Origin: Pararhodobacter zhoushanensis | Lineage (GTDB): Bacteria > Pseudomonadota > Alphaproteobacteria > Rhodobacterales > Rhodobacteraceae | Length of the DNA: 64,000 nucleotides | Reading direction: 5' to 3' | Assembly: GCF_025949695.1 (NCBI RefSeq) | Contig: NZ_JAPDFL010000001.1 | Location: 2,173,501 to 2,237,500 of the forward strand | In this document: piece after piece, positions 18,081 to 31,553 of the stretch | Numbering within the stretch: position 1 is the stretch's first letter | Layout: each line of letters begins with the position of its first letter | Notes under the pieces: model-generated | Databases searched by the model: none | Told to the model about the DNA's origin: nothing | Seen by the model: the letters and a program-made list of their open reading frames with translations, nothing else | Made by a program: the position numbers and the translations under genes

Positions 18081-20471
18081 ATGCGCGTTTCTCACGTGGA
18101 CATTTCTGCACGCGCCCTCACTCGGGCTACTCGCCCGGTGCGAGGTCTTGCAGCAGTTCTTCTATTTTCTTCAATGATTTCGGCTGGTGTTGGCACCAGC
18201 GCCGGAGCGCAGACCTATCAGTTCTCGACCATTCAGGTCGATGGCAACGCCCTGATCGATGACGATACCATCGTCTCCTTCGCCAGAATCGTTCGCAACC
18301 GCAGCATGAGTGCTTCGGAACTGAACGCGGCCTACCAGCGCGTCGCCGGGACCGGGTTCTTCCGTCAGGTTGATTTCACTCCGTCGGGCAACCGGCTGGT
18401 GATCAACGTTCAGGAATATCCGCTGATTGGTCAGGTCGCGTTCGAAGGCAACCGCCGCCTCGACGATGACCGTCTGCGCCCTGTGGTGACCTCGCGGTCC
18501 GGCGGCGTTTATTCGCCGGCCACCGCCGAAGCCGACGCCAATGCCATCGCCGAGGCTTATGCCGACGCAGGCCGCCTGTCGGCACGGGTGACCCCGCGCC
18601 TGATCGAGCGCGCCGGTGGGCGTGTCGATCTGGCGTTCGAGATCGAAGAGGGCGCGGTCGTCGAGATCGAGCGCATCTCTTTCGTCGGTAACCGCTCGTT
18701 CAGCCCCCGCCGCCTGCGCAACGCCGTTGCCTCGGCTCAGGCCGGGCGTCTGTCGACCTTCTTCCGCGCCGACAACTACAACGAAGCCCGTGTCGCCAGC
18801 GACCGCCAGTCGCTGCAGGACTTCTACCTGTCGCGCGGCTATCTGGACGTGCAGGTTTTGTCGGGTGTTACCGAACTGGCGCGTGAGCGCGACGGTGCTT
18901 ATGTCACCTTCACCATTCGTGAGGGCCAGCAGTACCGGGTCGGCAACGTCCGCGTCGTGTCTGAAATCGGCGGCATTGATCCGGCAGCGTATCAGGCCGG
19001 TCTCACCGACCGCACGGGCGTGCTGTTCACCCCGACCGTTCTGGAGAACATGATCCAGCAGGCGGAAGAGGTGGGCTACGAATCCGGCCAGCGCTTCGTG
19101 CGCGCCGAACCGCGCCTGACCCGCAATGAGCGCACCGGCACCATCGACGTGGAATTGGCGCTGGTTCGCGGCGACCGTGTGTTCATTGAACGCATCGACA
19201 TTCAGGGCAACGTGACCACGCAGGACCGCGTGATCCGCCGTCAGTTCGACGTTGCTGAAGGCGACCCGCTGAACCCGCGCGAGATCCGCGAAGCCGCGGC
19301 ACGCATCCGGGCACTGGGGTATTTCTCGGACGTACAGGTCAACCCGACGCAGGGTTCCAACCCCGAGCAGGCCGTGGTCGATGTGCGGGTTGATGAAACC
19401 ACCACCGGCTCGCTGGGCTTTGGCCTGAGCTATGGTGCCAGCGATGGCATCGGCGGCAACATCACCTACAACGAGACCAACTTCCTTGGCCGTGGGCAAT
19501 CGCTGAACCTGACGTTCTCGACCGTGTCGAACGCGCAAAGCCTGTCGATGTCGCTGACCGAGCCCGCGCTGCTGGGCCGCAATCTGGCGCTGGGGCTCAG
19601 CCTGGGTCTGTCCACGGCGACGTCGAACGGGTCGAGCACGCAGTTCGGCACCCGCGTGGTGCAGTTCTCGCCGTCTCTGACCTTCCCGGTCAGCGAGTAT
19701 GGCCGTCTGGGCGTGCGCATGTCGCTGTCGTCGAACGAGATCACGGTGGGCCCAATCCCGACCCCGGCGAGTGACGATACCGTCGCAACCCGGATCCGCC
19801 GCGATGCCGGGCGTGCGATAACCTCGTCTGTTGGCTACACCTATTCGTTCGACACGCGCAGCAACGGCACCGATCCTGATCGGGGCTTCGTGTTCCGCTT
19901 CAGCCAGGATATCGCCGGTTTGGGCGGCGATCGTCGCTGGCTGCGCAGCACCCTGATGACCGGCTATGAGCGCCGCATCGCCAATGGTGATGTGACCCTG
20001 CGCGCCGAGTTCGAAGCGGGTGCGGTGTTCCACGAATCCGGTGCCAGCCGGATCAATGAACGCTTCGTGCTGACCTCCGAGCAGTTCCGTGGCTTTGACT
20101 CCTACGGCATGGGCCCGGTGGCCTATAGCGCCAATGGCACCCGCAACGGTTTGGGTGGCAACTTCTTCGCCGTCGCCCGGTTCGAGGCCGAGTTCCCGCT
20201 GGGCCTGCCGCAGGAATACAACATGCATGGCGGCTTGTTCCTGGACGTCGGTTCGGTCTGGGGCGTGGATGAACTTTATGCCGCGGCCTGTACGCCCGGT
20301 GCCGAAACCAATTGCGCCTATAGCGACCGCGCCCTGCGTGCCGCTGCCGGCTTCTCGCTCTTCTGGGGTTCGCCCCTCGGGCCGCTGCGCTTCAACTTCG
20401 CGGTGCCGCTCATGGAAGAAGACTACGACCGGTCGCGTCGCTTCGATCTGTCGCTGGCCACCCGGTTCTGA
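18081..20471 (+). CDS. bamA: Outer membrane protein assembly factor BamA
   Basis: Central subunit of the Bam machine that folds beta-barrels into the outer membrane. From ATG 18081 the protein has 796 residues: signal region to about 45 (SMISAGVGTSAGAQ), five POTRA repeats to about 400 (first begins TYQFSTIQVDGNALIDDDTI), then the 16-strand surface-antigen barrel ending in the typical terminal Phe (DLSLATRF). An upstream in-frame TTG at 18015 would add 22 basic residues; I prefer the ATG. The stop overlaps the ATG of ompH. The gene starts after a strong terminator, so it is separately promoted. Confidence 0.96.
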   Translation: MRVSHVDISARALTRATRPVRGLAAVLLFSSMISAGVGTSAGAQTYQFSTIQVDGNALIDDDTIVSFARIVRNRSMSASELNAAYQRVAGTGFFRQVDFTPSGNRLVINVQEYPLIGQVAFEGNRRLDDDRLRPVVTSRSGGVYSPATAEADANAIAEAYADAGRLSARVTPRLIERAGGRVDLAFEIEEGAVVEIERISFVGNRSFSPRRLRNAVASAQAGRLSTFFRADNYNEARVASDRQSLQDFYLSRGYLDVQVLSGVTELARERDGAYVTFTIREGQQYRVGNVRVVSEIGGIDPAAYQAGLTDRTGVLFTPTVLENMIQQAEEVGYESGQRFVRAEPRLTRNERTGTIDVELALVRGDRVFIERIDIQGNVTTQDRVIRRQFDVAEGDPLNPREIREAAARIRALGYFSDVQVNPTQGSNPEQAVVDVRVDETTTGSLGFGLSYGASDGIGGNITYNETNFLGRGQSLNLTFSTVSNAQSLSMSLTEPALLGRNLALGLSLGLSTATSNGSSTQFGTRVVQFSPSLTFPVSEYGRLGVRMSLSSNEITVGPIPTPASDDTVATRIRRDAGRAITSSVGYTYSFDTRSNGTDPDRGFVFRFSQDIAGLGGDRRWLRSTLMTGYERRIANGDVTLRAEFEAGAVFHESGASRINERFVLTSEQFRGFDSYGMGPVAYSANGTRNGLGGNFFAVARFEAEFPLGLPQEYNMHGGLFLDVGSVWGVDELYAAACTPGAETNCAYSDRALRAAAGFSLFWGSPLGPLRFNFAVPLMEEDYDRSRRFDLSLATRF

Positions 20472-21076
20472 TGAACCGTTTGTCGATGATCCTGATCGCG
20501 GGGGTGCTCTTGGGCGCCCCCGTCTTCGCATCGGCGCAGTCCGCGCCGCCGCTGGCCCCCGATCCGGTGACCGGCATCTCACCAGTGCCGTTTCGCGTGC
20601 TCGATCAGGACCGGCTTTTGCGCGGCTCGCGGCTGGGGCAGCAAATCCTTGCCGGTATCCGCCGTGCCGAGCAAGCGCTTGAGGCCGAGAACCAGCAGAT
20701 CGCCGACCAGCTTGCCGCCGAGGAAAGCGCCCTGACCGAGGCGCGCTCGACGCTGACACCCGAGGAATTCCGCACCCGTGCCGATGTTTTCGATACACGG
20801 GTCGAACAGATCCGCGAAGAACGCGCGCAAGCCAGTCAGGCGCTCACCCGCCATTCGGAAACCGAAGCGCAGCGGTTTTTCGACACCGCGCTGCCGGTGC
20901 TCGTGGAAATGATGAACGATCAGGGCGTGCTTGGCCTGCTCAAGCCCGACGCGGTGATCCTTGGTTCGGACTGGCTGGACATCACCGACGCGGCGATTGC
21001 CCGCCTTGATGCCTCGTCGATTGACGCAGGCGACACCCCGGCGCCCGAAGACGCGGCTCCGGCGCCCGCGCCCTGA
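20471..21076 (+). CDS. OmpH/Skp-family periplasmic chaperone
   Basis: A 201-residue protein with a signal peptide (MNRLSMILIAGVLLGAPVFASAQ, cleavage after about 23), then PFRVLDQDRLLRGSRLGQQI and a long alpha-helical coiled coil (about 65-135: AEQALEAENQQIADQLAAEE and on), as in Skp/OmpH. The family holds unfolded outer-membrane proteins in the periplasm for BamA, whose stop overlaps this start. The C-terminus is Ala/Pro-rich. Symbol skp or ompH is used for relatives; I leave it blank because sequence conservation is mainly structural. Confidence 0.85.
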   Translation: MNRLSMILIAGVLLGAPVFASAQSAPPLAPDPVTGISPVPFRVLDQDRLLRGSRLGQQILAGIRRAEQALEAENQQIADQLAAEESALTEARSTLTPEEFRTRADVFDTRVEQIREERAQASQALTRHSETEAQRFFDTALPVLVEMMNDQGVLGLLKPDAVILGSDWLDITDAAIARLDASSIDAGDTPAPEDAAPAPAP

Positions 21077-21170
21077 GCGATGCCCCAACGCCTTGTCGGC
21101 GCGGGGTTTCGTTGGTACGTCTTGAGCAGCGGGCGCGCGCGCCCACCCCGATTTCCAGCGGAGACACCCG

Positions 21171-21656
21171 ATGCCCGATACCGCCCAAGCCCGCGACTGG
21201 TCCACCACGACCGAGGCCGATCTGTCGCTGATCATGCGCATCATTCCGCATCGCTATCCATTCCTGCTGATCGACAAGGTGCGCGCCATCAAGACCGGTG
21301 AAGAAGCCACCGGCGTGAAGAACGTCACCTTCAACGAGCCGCATTTTCAGGGCCATTTCCCCGGCGCGCCGATCATGCCCGGTGTGATGATCATCGAAGC
21401 GCTGGCGCAGACCTCGGCGGTGCTGGTCGGCCTGACGCTGGATCTGGTCGATAAAGAGCCGCTGGTCTATTTCATGTCCATCGACAAGGCCAAATTCCGC
21501 CGCAAGGTGGTGCCGGGCGATGTGGTGGACCTGCATGTCAAGGTTCTTCGCGGATCGTCGAAGATCTGGAAATTCCAGGGCACGGCCACCGTGAACGGCG
21601 AAATGGCCGCCGAGGCCGAGTTCATGGCGATGATCGACCTGTCGGCCCGGGGCTGA
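21171..21656 (+). CDS. fabZ: 3-hydroxyacyl-ACP dehydratase FabZ
   Basis: Dehydrates beta-hydroxyacyl-ACP in fatty-acid elongation. The 161-residue hot-dog-fold protein has [14 protein letters not shown], the active-site His in [22 protein letters not shown] (His of HFPG and Glu of MIIEA) and the C-terminal AEAEFMAMI. It starts at ATG 21171 behind GGAG. It sits next to lpxA because both use 3-hydroxyacyl-ACP. In many proteobacteria lpxD lies between ompH and fabZ; here it is missing from the block. Confidence 0.98.
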   Translation: MPDTAQARDWSTTTEADLSLIMRIIPHRYPFLLIDKVRAIKTGEEATGVKNVTFNEPHFQGHFPGAPIMPGVMIIEALAQTSAVLVGLTLDLVDKEPLVYFMSIDKAKFRRKVVPGDVVDLHVKVLRGSSKIWKFQGTATVNGEMAAEAEFMAMIDLSARG

Positions 21657-21659
21657 CCG

Positions 21660-22457
21660 ATGTCGATTGACGCCACAGCGCAGATCCACCCTTCGGCCGT
21701 CGTCGAAGACGGGGCGGTGATCGGCCCTGAATGCCAGATCGGCCCGTTTTCCGTCATCGGCCCCGAAGTCACGCTGGGCCGGGGTGTAGTGGTGAAGTCG
21801 CACGCCGTGCTCACCGGCTGGACCGAGATCGGCGACGGCTGCACGATCTATCCCTTCGCCTCTGTCGGCGAAACGCCGCAAGACCTGAAGTTCAAGGGCG
21901 AACGCACGCGGCTGGTCATTGGCCAGCGCACCCGCATCCGCGAGGGTGCGACGCTGAACACCGGCACCGAGGGCGGTGGCGGCATCACGCGCGTTGGCGA
22001 TGATTGCCTGATCATGACCGGCGCCCATGTCGGTCATGACGCGCAGATCGGCGATCGCGTGATTCTGGTGAACAACGTTGCCGTCGCCGGGCATTGCGTG
22101 CTGGGCGATGACGTGATCGTCGGCGGCTTGTCGGGCATTCACCAATGGGTGCGCATCGGCAAGGGCGCGATCATCGGCGCGGTGACCATGGTGACCAATG
22201 ACGTGATGCCGCACGGGCTGGTGCAGGGGCCGCGCGGCGATCTGGAGGGGCTGAACCTGGTCGGCCTGAAACGCCGGGGCGTCGAGCGGTCCGAGATCAC
22301 CGCCCTGCGCGCCGCGTATCAGATGCTGGCGCAGGGTGACGGCACCTTCATGGACCGTGCCCGCCGTCTGGCTGACGAGACCGAAAGCAGCCATGTGCGC
22401 GAGATCACCGACTTCATCCTCGCGGCCTCGGACCGGTCGTTCCTGACCCCGAAATGA
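21660..22457 (+). CDS. lpxA: UDP-N-acetylglucosamine acyltransferase
   Basis: First step of lipid A synthesis: transfers a 3-hydroxyacyl chain from ACP to UDP-GlcNAc. The 265-residue protein shows the left-handed beta-helix hexapeptide repeats from the start (IHPSAVVEDGAVIGPECQIG), the catalytic His region TGAHVGHDAQIGD, and the helical C-terminal domain. It starts three bases after fabZ stops and overlaps lpxI by four bases (ATGA). Confidence 0.98.
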   Translation: MSIDATAQIHPSAVVEDGAVIGPECQIGPFSVIGPEVTLGRGVVVKSHAVLTGWTEIGDGCTIYPFASVGETPQDLKFKGERTRLVIGQRTRIREGATLNTGTEGGGGITRVGDDCLIMTGAHVGHDAQIGDRVILVNNVAVAGHCVLGDDVIVGGLSGIHQWVRIGKGAIIGAVTMVTNDVMPHGLVQGPRGDLEGLNLVGLKRRGVERSEITALRAAYQMLAQGDGTFMDRARRLADETESSHVREITDFILAASDRSFLTPK

Positions 22458-23253
22458 GCCGCATCGCGTTGATTGCCGGGGCAGGGGCCTTGCCTGCCGA
22501 ACTGGCGGCCTTGCTTGACGCCCCCCTGATCTGCGCCCCCGCCGGGGTGCAGCCGCAGGGACTGGCCGTCGATATGGTCTTCAATTTTGAACGTCTCTCG
22601 CCCTTTCTGCGCGCGCTCGGCGATCAGGGGATCGACAGCGTCGCGCTGGTGGGCGCCATCCACCGCCCCCGCCTGGACCCCGCGCTGTTCGACCGCGAGA
22701 CGGCGATGCTGGTCCCGCACATGCTGGCCGCGATGAAGGGGGGCGATGATAGCGCACTGCGCTGGATCATCGCGCTGATCGAAGAGTACGATCTGCAGGT
22801 GAAGGGCTTGGCCGATCTCGCACCATCCTTGCTCGCCGCTGAAGGGGGCTCACCCGACGGGGCCCCTCGGACAGTGAACGCCGTGACGCCGCGCGCGGCC
22901 ACGCCATTCTCGACGCGCTGGCGCCCCAGGATGTGGGGCAGGGCTGCGTCGTGGCCGACGGGCTTTGTCTGGCCATCGAAGCCCTTTATGGCACCGACGC
23001 CATGCTCGGCGATGTTGCGCGCCACCGCGCCGAGCGTACGCCGCAGCACGGGGGCGTTTTCGTCAAACGCGCCAAGCTGGGGCAGGATCTGCGCGCCGAT
23101 CTGCCCGCCATTGGCCCCGACACCATCGCCGCAGCGCAGGCGGCTGGCCTGACAGCCATCGCCTTGCAGGCCGGGCGGGTTGTCGTTCTGGACCGCCCTG
23201 CCGTGCTGGCCGCCGCCGAGGCCGCGCAGATCGCCATCTGGGCCGCGCCATGA
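22454..23253 (+). pseudogene. lpxI: UDP-2,3-diacylglucosamine pyrophosphatase LpxI, frameshifted
   Basis: LpxI cleaves UDP-diacylglucosamine to lipid X in lipid A synthesis; in alphaproteobacteria it replaces LpxH. The first frame encodes about 130 residues (ALIAGAGALPAELAALL ... LVGAIHRPRL ... ADLAPSLLAAEGG). The rest lies in another frame: LTRRGPSDSERRDAARGH, then DVGQGCVVADGLCLAIEALY, GTDAML and the C-terminal KLGQDLRADLPAIGPDTI. The switch is at a run of five G (22844-22848); one missing G or two extra bases explain it. Both parts look intact and the stop overlaps the lpxB start, so this is most likely a homopolymer sequencing error. Confidence 0.88.
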
Positions 23254-24407
23254 AGCTGTTCGTCATCGCAGGTGAGCCTTCTGGCGATGCCCTTGGTGCT
23301 GCCTTGATTGCCGGGCTGCGTCAGCTGGTGCCCGACCTCACCCTTGCGGGCGTCGGCGGGCCGCTGATGCAGGCGCAGGGGCTGAGCAGCCTGTTCCCGA
23401 TGGAAGAGCTGTCGGTCATGGGGCTGGCCGAGGTGCTGCCGAAGTACTTCCCGCTCAAACGCCGGATCAAAGAGACCGCGCAAGCCATTGCCGATCAGGC
23501 CCCCGATGCCGTGATCACCATCGACAGCCCTGATTTCTGCCTGCGTGTGCTTGCCATCGCCAAGCCGCTGAATCCCGCGCTCAAGACCATCCACTATGTG
23601 GCCCCCTCGGTCTGGGCGTGGCGGCCCAAACGCGCGACGAAAATGGCGCGCTGGGTGGATCATGTGCTGGCACTTCTGCCGTTCGAGCCGCCCTATATGC
23701 AGGCCGCCGGGATGAGCTGCGACTTCACCGGCCACCCCGTCACCACCGAACCCGTGGCGACCGAAGCCGAGGCTGCCACCTTCCGCACCACCCACGGCAT
23801 CGCCGCCACTGCGCCGCTGCTGCTTGTGCTGCCCGGCTCGCGCAAGGGCGAGGTCGAGCGTCTCGGTCCGCTCTTTGGGACGACGCTCAAACAGGTGCAT
23901 CAGCCCGGTCTGCGCGTTGTCATCCCCAGTGTCGCCGCCCGTGCCGATCAGGTGCGCGCGCTGGTCGCCGATTGGCCCGGCGACCCGCTGGTGCTGGACG
24001 CTGCCAGCACGCCGCCCGCGACCAAGCGGGCAGCGTTCCGTGCCGCCGATGCCGCTTTGGCGGCGTCTGGCACGGTGTCGCTGGAACTGGCAGCGGCAGG
24101 CACGCCGATGGTGATCGCTTACCGGATGAATGCGCTCAGTCAGGCGATCATTGCGCGGATGCTCAGGATCGACACGGTCACATTGGTTAATCTGGTCAGC
24201 GACACCCGCGCTGTGCCCGAATTCATCGGCCCGCGCTGCGATCCTGCCCGCATTGCGCCTGCCGTTCAGGCCCTGCTTAACCCCGGGCCAGCGCGCGATG
24301 CGCAAGTGGCCGCGATGGCGCTGACCATGGCGCGCCTTGGTCGCGGTGGCGCAGCCCCGGGTCTGCGTGCCGCGCGGTCCGTCTTAAGCGTCATACACGG
24401 CAGATAA
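23250..24407 (+). CDS. lpxB: Lipid A disaccharide synthase
   Basis: Joins UDP-diacylglucosamine and lipid X into the lipid A disaccharide at the inner membrane. The 385-residue GT19 protein shows VIAGEPSGDALGAALI, PDAVITIDSPDFCLRVL, the HYVAPSVWAWRPKRA motif, LLPFEPPYM, LPGSRKGEVERL and the C-terminal SGTVSLELAAAGTPMVIAY nucleotide site. Start ATG 23250 overlaps the lpxI stop as ATGA. It ends the envelope block; mnmA converges from the other side after an AT-rich gap. Confidence 0.97.
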   Translation: MKLFVIAGEPSGDALGAALIAGLRQLVPDLTLAGVGGPLMQAQGLSSLFPMEELSVMGLAEVLPKYFPLKRRIKETAQAIADQAPDAVITIDSPDFCLRVLAIAKPLNPALKTIHYVAPSVWAWRPKRATKMARWVDHVLALLPFEPPYMQAAGMSCDFTGHPVTTEPVATEAEAATFRTTHGIAATAPLLLVLPGSRKGEVERLGPLFGTTLKQVHQPGLRVVIPSVAARADQVRALVADWPGDPLVLDAASTPPATKRAAFRAADAALAASGTVSLELAAAGTPMVIAYRMNALSQAIIARMLRIDTVTLVNLVSDTRAVPEFIGPRCDPARIAPAVQALLNPGPARDAQVAAMALTMARLGRGGAAPGLRAARSVLSVIHGR

Positions 24408-24682
24408 GTTACCGTCGGTCCGCTTTTGAGACGTCGTCGCAGCAGTGGCGTAAACTCCCGGGCCTGCCGTGATCGAGATTAACAGGTTAAATATTGATAC
24501 TCGCCCGCCGAACAGGCTGCGTCAGACTGACCGTAATGCCGTTTGGCTCCGAATCACTGTCCCTGTCAGGTTAACCGGAAAAAGCGGATTAATCTTACAA
24601 TGCAAGATTAGTTAATGAACTAATTCCAGATGCTGTGTACGGGTTTAGGACTGGAACGGTTTTTTATGCCGGTGGGAAAAAA
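24408..24682. other. AT-rich non-coding gap with inverted repeats
   Basis: This gap separates the convergent lpxB and mnmA genes, so neither needs a promoter here, yet it is far richer in A and T than the rest of the window. It holds TTAA tetramers at 24479, 24487, 24571, 24589 and 24612, an inverted repeat TAATCTT-N7-AAGATTA (24589-24610 region), a second ATTAGTT-AATG-AACTAAT overlapping it, and TTCCAG...CTGGAACGG followed by six T near 24660, which could end a plus-strand transcript. No ORF longer than 18 codons is convincing. It may hold a small RNA or a protein-binding locus. Confidence 0.4.
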
Positions 24683-25822
24683 TTAATACCCGCGCCAGAT
24701 CCATCCACCGCCGAAGACCCGGCTGCCATCGGGGGCATAGAACACGCAGGCTTGCCCCGGGCTGACACCATCCTCAGGCGTCAGCAACTCAACCATAGCG
24801 GTAGTTGGCCCGGTCGGTCGCAGCATCGCTTCCGCGGGCGGTTTGGTCGATCGGATGCGCACCCGCATCGGCCATTCTGCCCGGCTCTCGAACGGGGTGT
24901 CGCCCAGCCAGTTGATCTCGCGGACCGGAACCGACTGAGTCGCCAGCGCCTCTTTCGGGCCGACAACAACCTGCCGGCTGTCCGCTTTCAGCGCCACGAC
25001 ATAGAGCGGATCGGCCAGTCCGCCGATGCCAAGGCCCCGACGCTGACCGATTGTGTAGTGGATCACACCGCGATGGGTTCCCAACACGCGGCCCTCCAGA
25101 TCGACGATCTCACCGGGGTCGGCCGCGCCGGGGCGCAGCTTCTCGATGACCGCCGCGTAGTTGCCGTTGGGCACAAAACAGATGTCCTGGCTGTCCGGCT
25201 TGTCGGCAACCGCCAGCCCGTATTTGGCCGCCAGCGCGCGCGTTTCGGCCTTTGACGCCAGATGACCCAGCGGGAAACGCAGGTAATCCAGCTGCTCTTG
25301 CGTTGTCGAGAACAGGAAATACGACTGGTCGCGCGCGGCATCGGCTGCCATGTGCAGTTCGGCCTGCAAGGGACCCTGATGGCGTTGGATATAGTGCCCT
25401 GTGGCCATGCAATCGGCGTCAAGATCGCGCGCCGTACCCAGCAAGTCCTTGAATTTGACGCGCTCATTGCATCGGATACACGGAACCGGCGTCGCGCCGG
25501 CCAGATAGGCATCGGCGAATTCTTCCATCACCGCTTCGCGGAAAGTGTTCTCATAGTCCAACACATAATGCGGAAAATCGAGCATTTCGGCCACGCGGCG
25601 CGCGTCATGAATGTCCCGCCCGGCGCAGCAGGCGCCGGCCTTGGCCAGCGCCGCGCCGTGGTCATACAGTTGCAGCGTCACACCGATCACGTCGTAGCCC
25701 TGCATCTTCAGTTCGGCGGCCACCACCGAACTGTCGACGCCACCTGACATGGCGACAACCACCCGCGTTTCCGACGGCGGTTTGGCAAAGCCCAGCGAGT
25801 TCACGTCCATATCGCGAGCCAT
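24683..25822 (-). CDS. mnmA: tRNA-specific 2-thiouridylase MnmA
   Basis: Adds sulfur to U34 of tRNA-Lys, -Glu and -Gln. The 379-residue protein has the PP-loop [15 protein letters not shown] near residue 25, the catalytic cysteines ([13 protein letters not shown] region; [16 protein letters not shown]) and the C-terminal [14 protein letters not shown] segment [16 protein letters not shown]. Start ATG 25820-25822; a second in-frame ATG (MDVNSLGF) lies four codons in. It is divergent from sciP with about 155 bp between. Confidence 0.97.
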   Translation of the reverse strand: MARDMDVNSLGFAKPPSETRVVVAMSGGVDSSVVAAELKMQGYDVIGVTLQLYDHGAALAKAGACCAGRDIHDARRVAEMLDFPHYVLDYENTFREAVMEEFADAYLAGATPVPCIRCNERVKFKDLLGTARDLDADCMATGHYIQRHQGPLQAELHMAADAARDQSYFLFSTTQEQLDYLRFPLGHLASKAETRALAAKYGLAVADKPDSQDICFVPNGNYAAVIEKLRPGAADPGEIVDLEGRVLGTHRGVIHYTIGQRRGLGIGGLADPLYVVALKADSRQVVVGPKEALATQSVPVREINWLGDTPFESRAEWPMRVRIRSTKPPAEAMLRPTGPTTAMVELLTPEDGVSPGQACVFYAPDGSRVFGGGWIWRGY

Positions 25823-25859
25823 CTTGGTCTCGTTTCATTGTGCAAGGGTTAACAAGGAT

Positions 25860-25887
25860 TGCGCGACATATAGTAAAATGCGCGACA
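25860..25887. promoter_or_regulatory. Direct repeat between mnmA and sciP
   Basis: TGCGCGACA occurs at 25860-25868 and again at 25879-25887, start to start 19 bp (about two helical turns), with an AT-rich spacer. A TTAAC lies just upstream. The position between divergent starts suggests a binding site, but no regulator can be named. Confidence 0.35.
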
Positions 25888-25978
25888 CTCTCAACCCCTG
25901 TGGCCCATTCGCCTCAACGGCTCCTTAAGCCTGACGCGCCACGCTCGGCAGCGGGATGAAGGAAAGGGGTGAAAGCCA

Positions 25979-26257
25979 ATGTATCTGAAACGGATTGACG
26001 GTCTGCGTGCGGTGACTTTGCCGGATGGCACTATTCTCAGCCGGGCGGATCTTCCGCCGCCTGCAACACGGCGTTGGGTGGCCAGCCGGAAGGCGATTGT
26101 GGTCAGGGCAGTCGCCCATGGGTTGATTCAGCGGGGCGAGGCAATTGAACGCTATGGCCTGTCCGAGGAAGAGTTTGACACCTGGGTCAGCGCCATCGCG
26201 ACGCATGGCGTGGACGGGCTGAAGGTCACGGCGATACAAAAGTATAGACAACTTTAG
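25979..26257 (+). CDS. sciP: CtrA inhibitor SciP (DUF1153)
   Basis: A 92-residue DUF1153 protein matching SciP along its whole length: MYLKRIDGLRAVTLPDGTIL, RADLPPPATRRWVASRKA, and a helix-turn-helix with YGLSEEEFDTWVSAIATHG. In Caulobacter SciP binds CtrA and blocks transcription from CtrA-activated promoters in G1; in Rhodobacterales it is a conserved neighbour of ctrA. Here it lies 94 bp upstream of ctrA on the same strand. Start ATG 25979 is preceded by AAGGAAAGGGG. Confidence 0.94.
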   Translation: MYLKRIDGLRAVTLPDGTILSRADLPPPATRRWVASRKAIVVRAVAHGLIQRGEAIERYGLSEEEFDTWVSAIATHGVDGLKVTAIQKYRQL

Positions 26258-26282
26258 ATGGTATCTGCTTTCCTAAAGCAAC

Positions 26283-26351
26283 CAGTAACCGTGCGTTAAC
26301 GATTGTTTGGCATGGTTTACCGATTAATAGGTAAATGCGGAGTGCTGAACC
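26283..26351 (+). promoter_or_regulatory. Upstream region of ctrA with CtrA-like half sites
   Basis: Just before ctrA lie GTTAACGATTGTTTGG (TTAA at 26296-26299, then N7 and TTGG: six of eight positions of TTAA-N7-TTAA) and GATTAATAGG. These suggest autoregulation, but no full CtrA box is present. Confidence 0.35.
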
Positions 26352-27065
26352 ATGCGTGTCCTGCTTGTTGAAGATGATCCGGCGACGTCCCGTAGCATCG
26401 AACTGATGCTGTCTCATGCCAACTTCAACGTCTATTGCACGGACCTTGGTGAAGAGGCGGTCGAGCTTGGCAAACTCTATGACTACGACTTGATTCTGCT
26501 GGATCTGAACCTGCCGGACATGGCCGGGCTCGATGTCTTGCGGCAAATCCGGCTGGCGCGGATCAACACGCCGATCCTGATTCTGACCGGTGAGGACAGC
26601 ACGGATACCAAGCTCAAGGGCTTCGGCCACGGCGCTGATGACTTCATGACGAAGCCTTTCCATCGCGATGAGCTTGTCGCCCGCATTCACGCAATCATCC
26701 GCCGCAGTCAGGGTCACGCCCAGGCGATTATCCACACCGGGCGGATTTCTGTGAACCTTGATGCGAAAACGGTCGATGTTGAGGGAACGGCGGTGCATCT
26801 GACCGGCAAGGAATACCAGATGCTGGAGCTTCTGAGCCTGCGCAAAGGCACGACGCTGACCAAAGAGATGTTCCTTAACCATCTCTATGGGGGCATGGAT
26901 GAGCCTGAGTTGAAGATCATCGACGTTTTCATCTGCAAGCTGCGCAAGAAGTTGACCGAAGCAACCGGCGGTGACAACCATATCGAAACCGTCTGGGGCC
27001 GTGGCTATGTGTTGCGCGATCCGGTTCAGAAAAGCGAAAGGACGCCCCGCGCCGTAAGCGCGTAA
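26352..27065 (+). CDS. ctrA: Cell-cycle response regulator CtrA
   Basis: OmpR/PhoB-type response regulator, 237 residues. The receiver domain (1-120) begins [20 protein letters not shown] and carries the phospho-acceptor Asp51 in [11 protein letters not shown]. The DNA-binding winged helix (about 125-230) contains the nearly invariant CtrA block [20 protein letters not shown] and [20 protein letters not shown], followed by CKLRKKL. In Rhodobacterales CtrA is usually non-essential and drives motility, gene transfer agent and quorum-linked genes through the CckA-ChpT phosphorelay. sciP is immediately upstream. The C-terminus extends about ten residues past the core. Confidence 0.97.
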   Translation: MRVLLVEDDPATSRSIELMLSHANFNVYCTDLGEEAVELGKLYDYDLILLDLNLPDMAGLDVLRQIRLARINTPILILTGEDSTDTKLKGFGHGADDFMTKPFHRDELVARIHAIIRRSQGHAQAIIHTGRISVNLDAKTVDVEGTAVHLTGKEYQMLELLSLRKGTTLTKEMFLNHLYGGMDEPELKIIDVFICKLRKKLTEATGGDNHIETVWGRGYVLRDPVQKSERTPRAVSA

Positions 27066-27091
27066 TGTGCCGGCACGCGGCCTGCGCTTAG

Positions 27092-31474
<4,383 letters not shown>

Positions 31475-31483
31475 TCCCTTTTT

Positions 31484-31510
31484 GTTCACATTTAGTTCTT
31501 GCTTTTATCG
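31484..31510 (+). promoter_or_regulatory. LexA (SOS) box and promoter of the 42-aa membrane protein
   Basis: GTTC-ACATTTA-GTTC (31484-31498) is an exact match to GTTC-N7-GTTC, the LexA operator of Rhodobacter and other alphaproteobacteria. It covers a candidate -35 (TTGTTC, 31482-31487), with TTATCG at 31505-31510 as -10 after 17 bp. The next gene is the 42-aa ORF at 31554. I found no other exact match in the window. Confidence 0.75.
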
Positions 31511-31553
31511 CGCAAAAGTGAGAACAAAGCGTTAACAGAACAGGAGATACGCC

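Noticed and set aside
18171..20798. An 875-codon open frame on the minus strand opposite bamA
   Set aside because: Antisense shadow; bamA is complete with signal peptide, POTRA repeats and barrel.
24630..24686. An 18-codon frame (MLCTGLGLERFF...) in the lpxB-mnmA gap
   Set aside because: No ribosome site, very short, and it runs into the mnmA stop region.
26283..26351. A full CtrA box (TTAA-N7-TTAA) before ctrA
   Set aside because: Only six of eight positions match; listed as a half-site region with low confidence.
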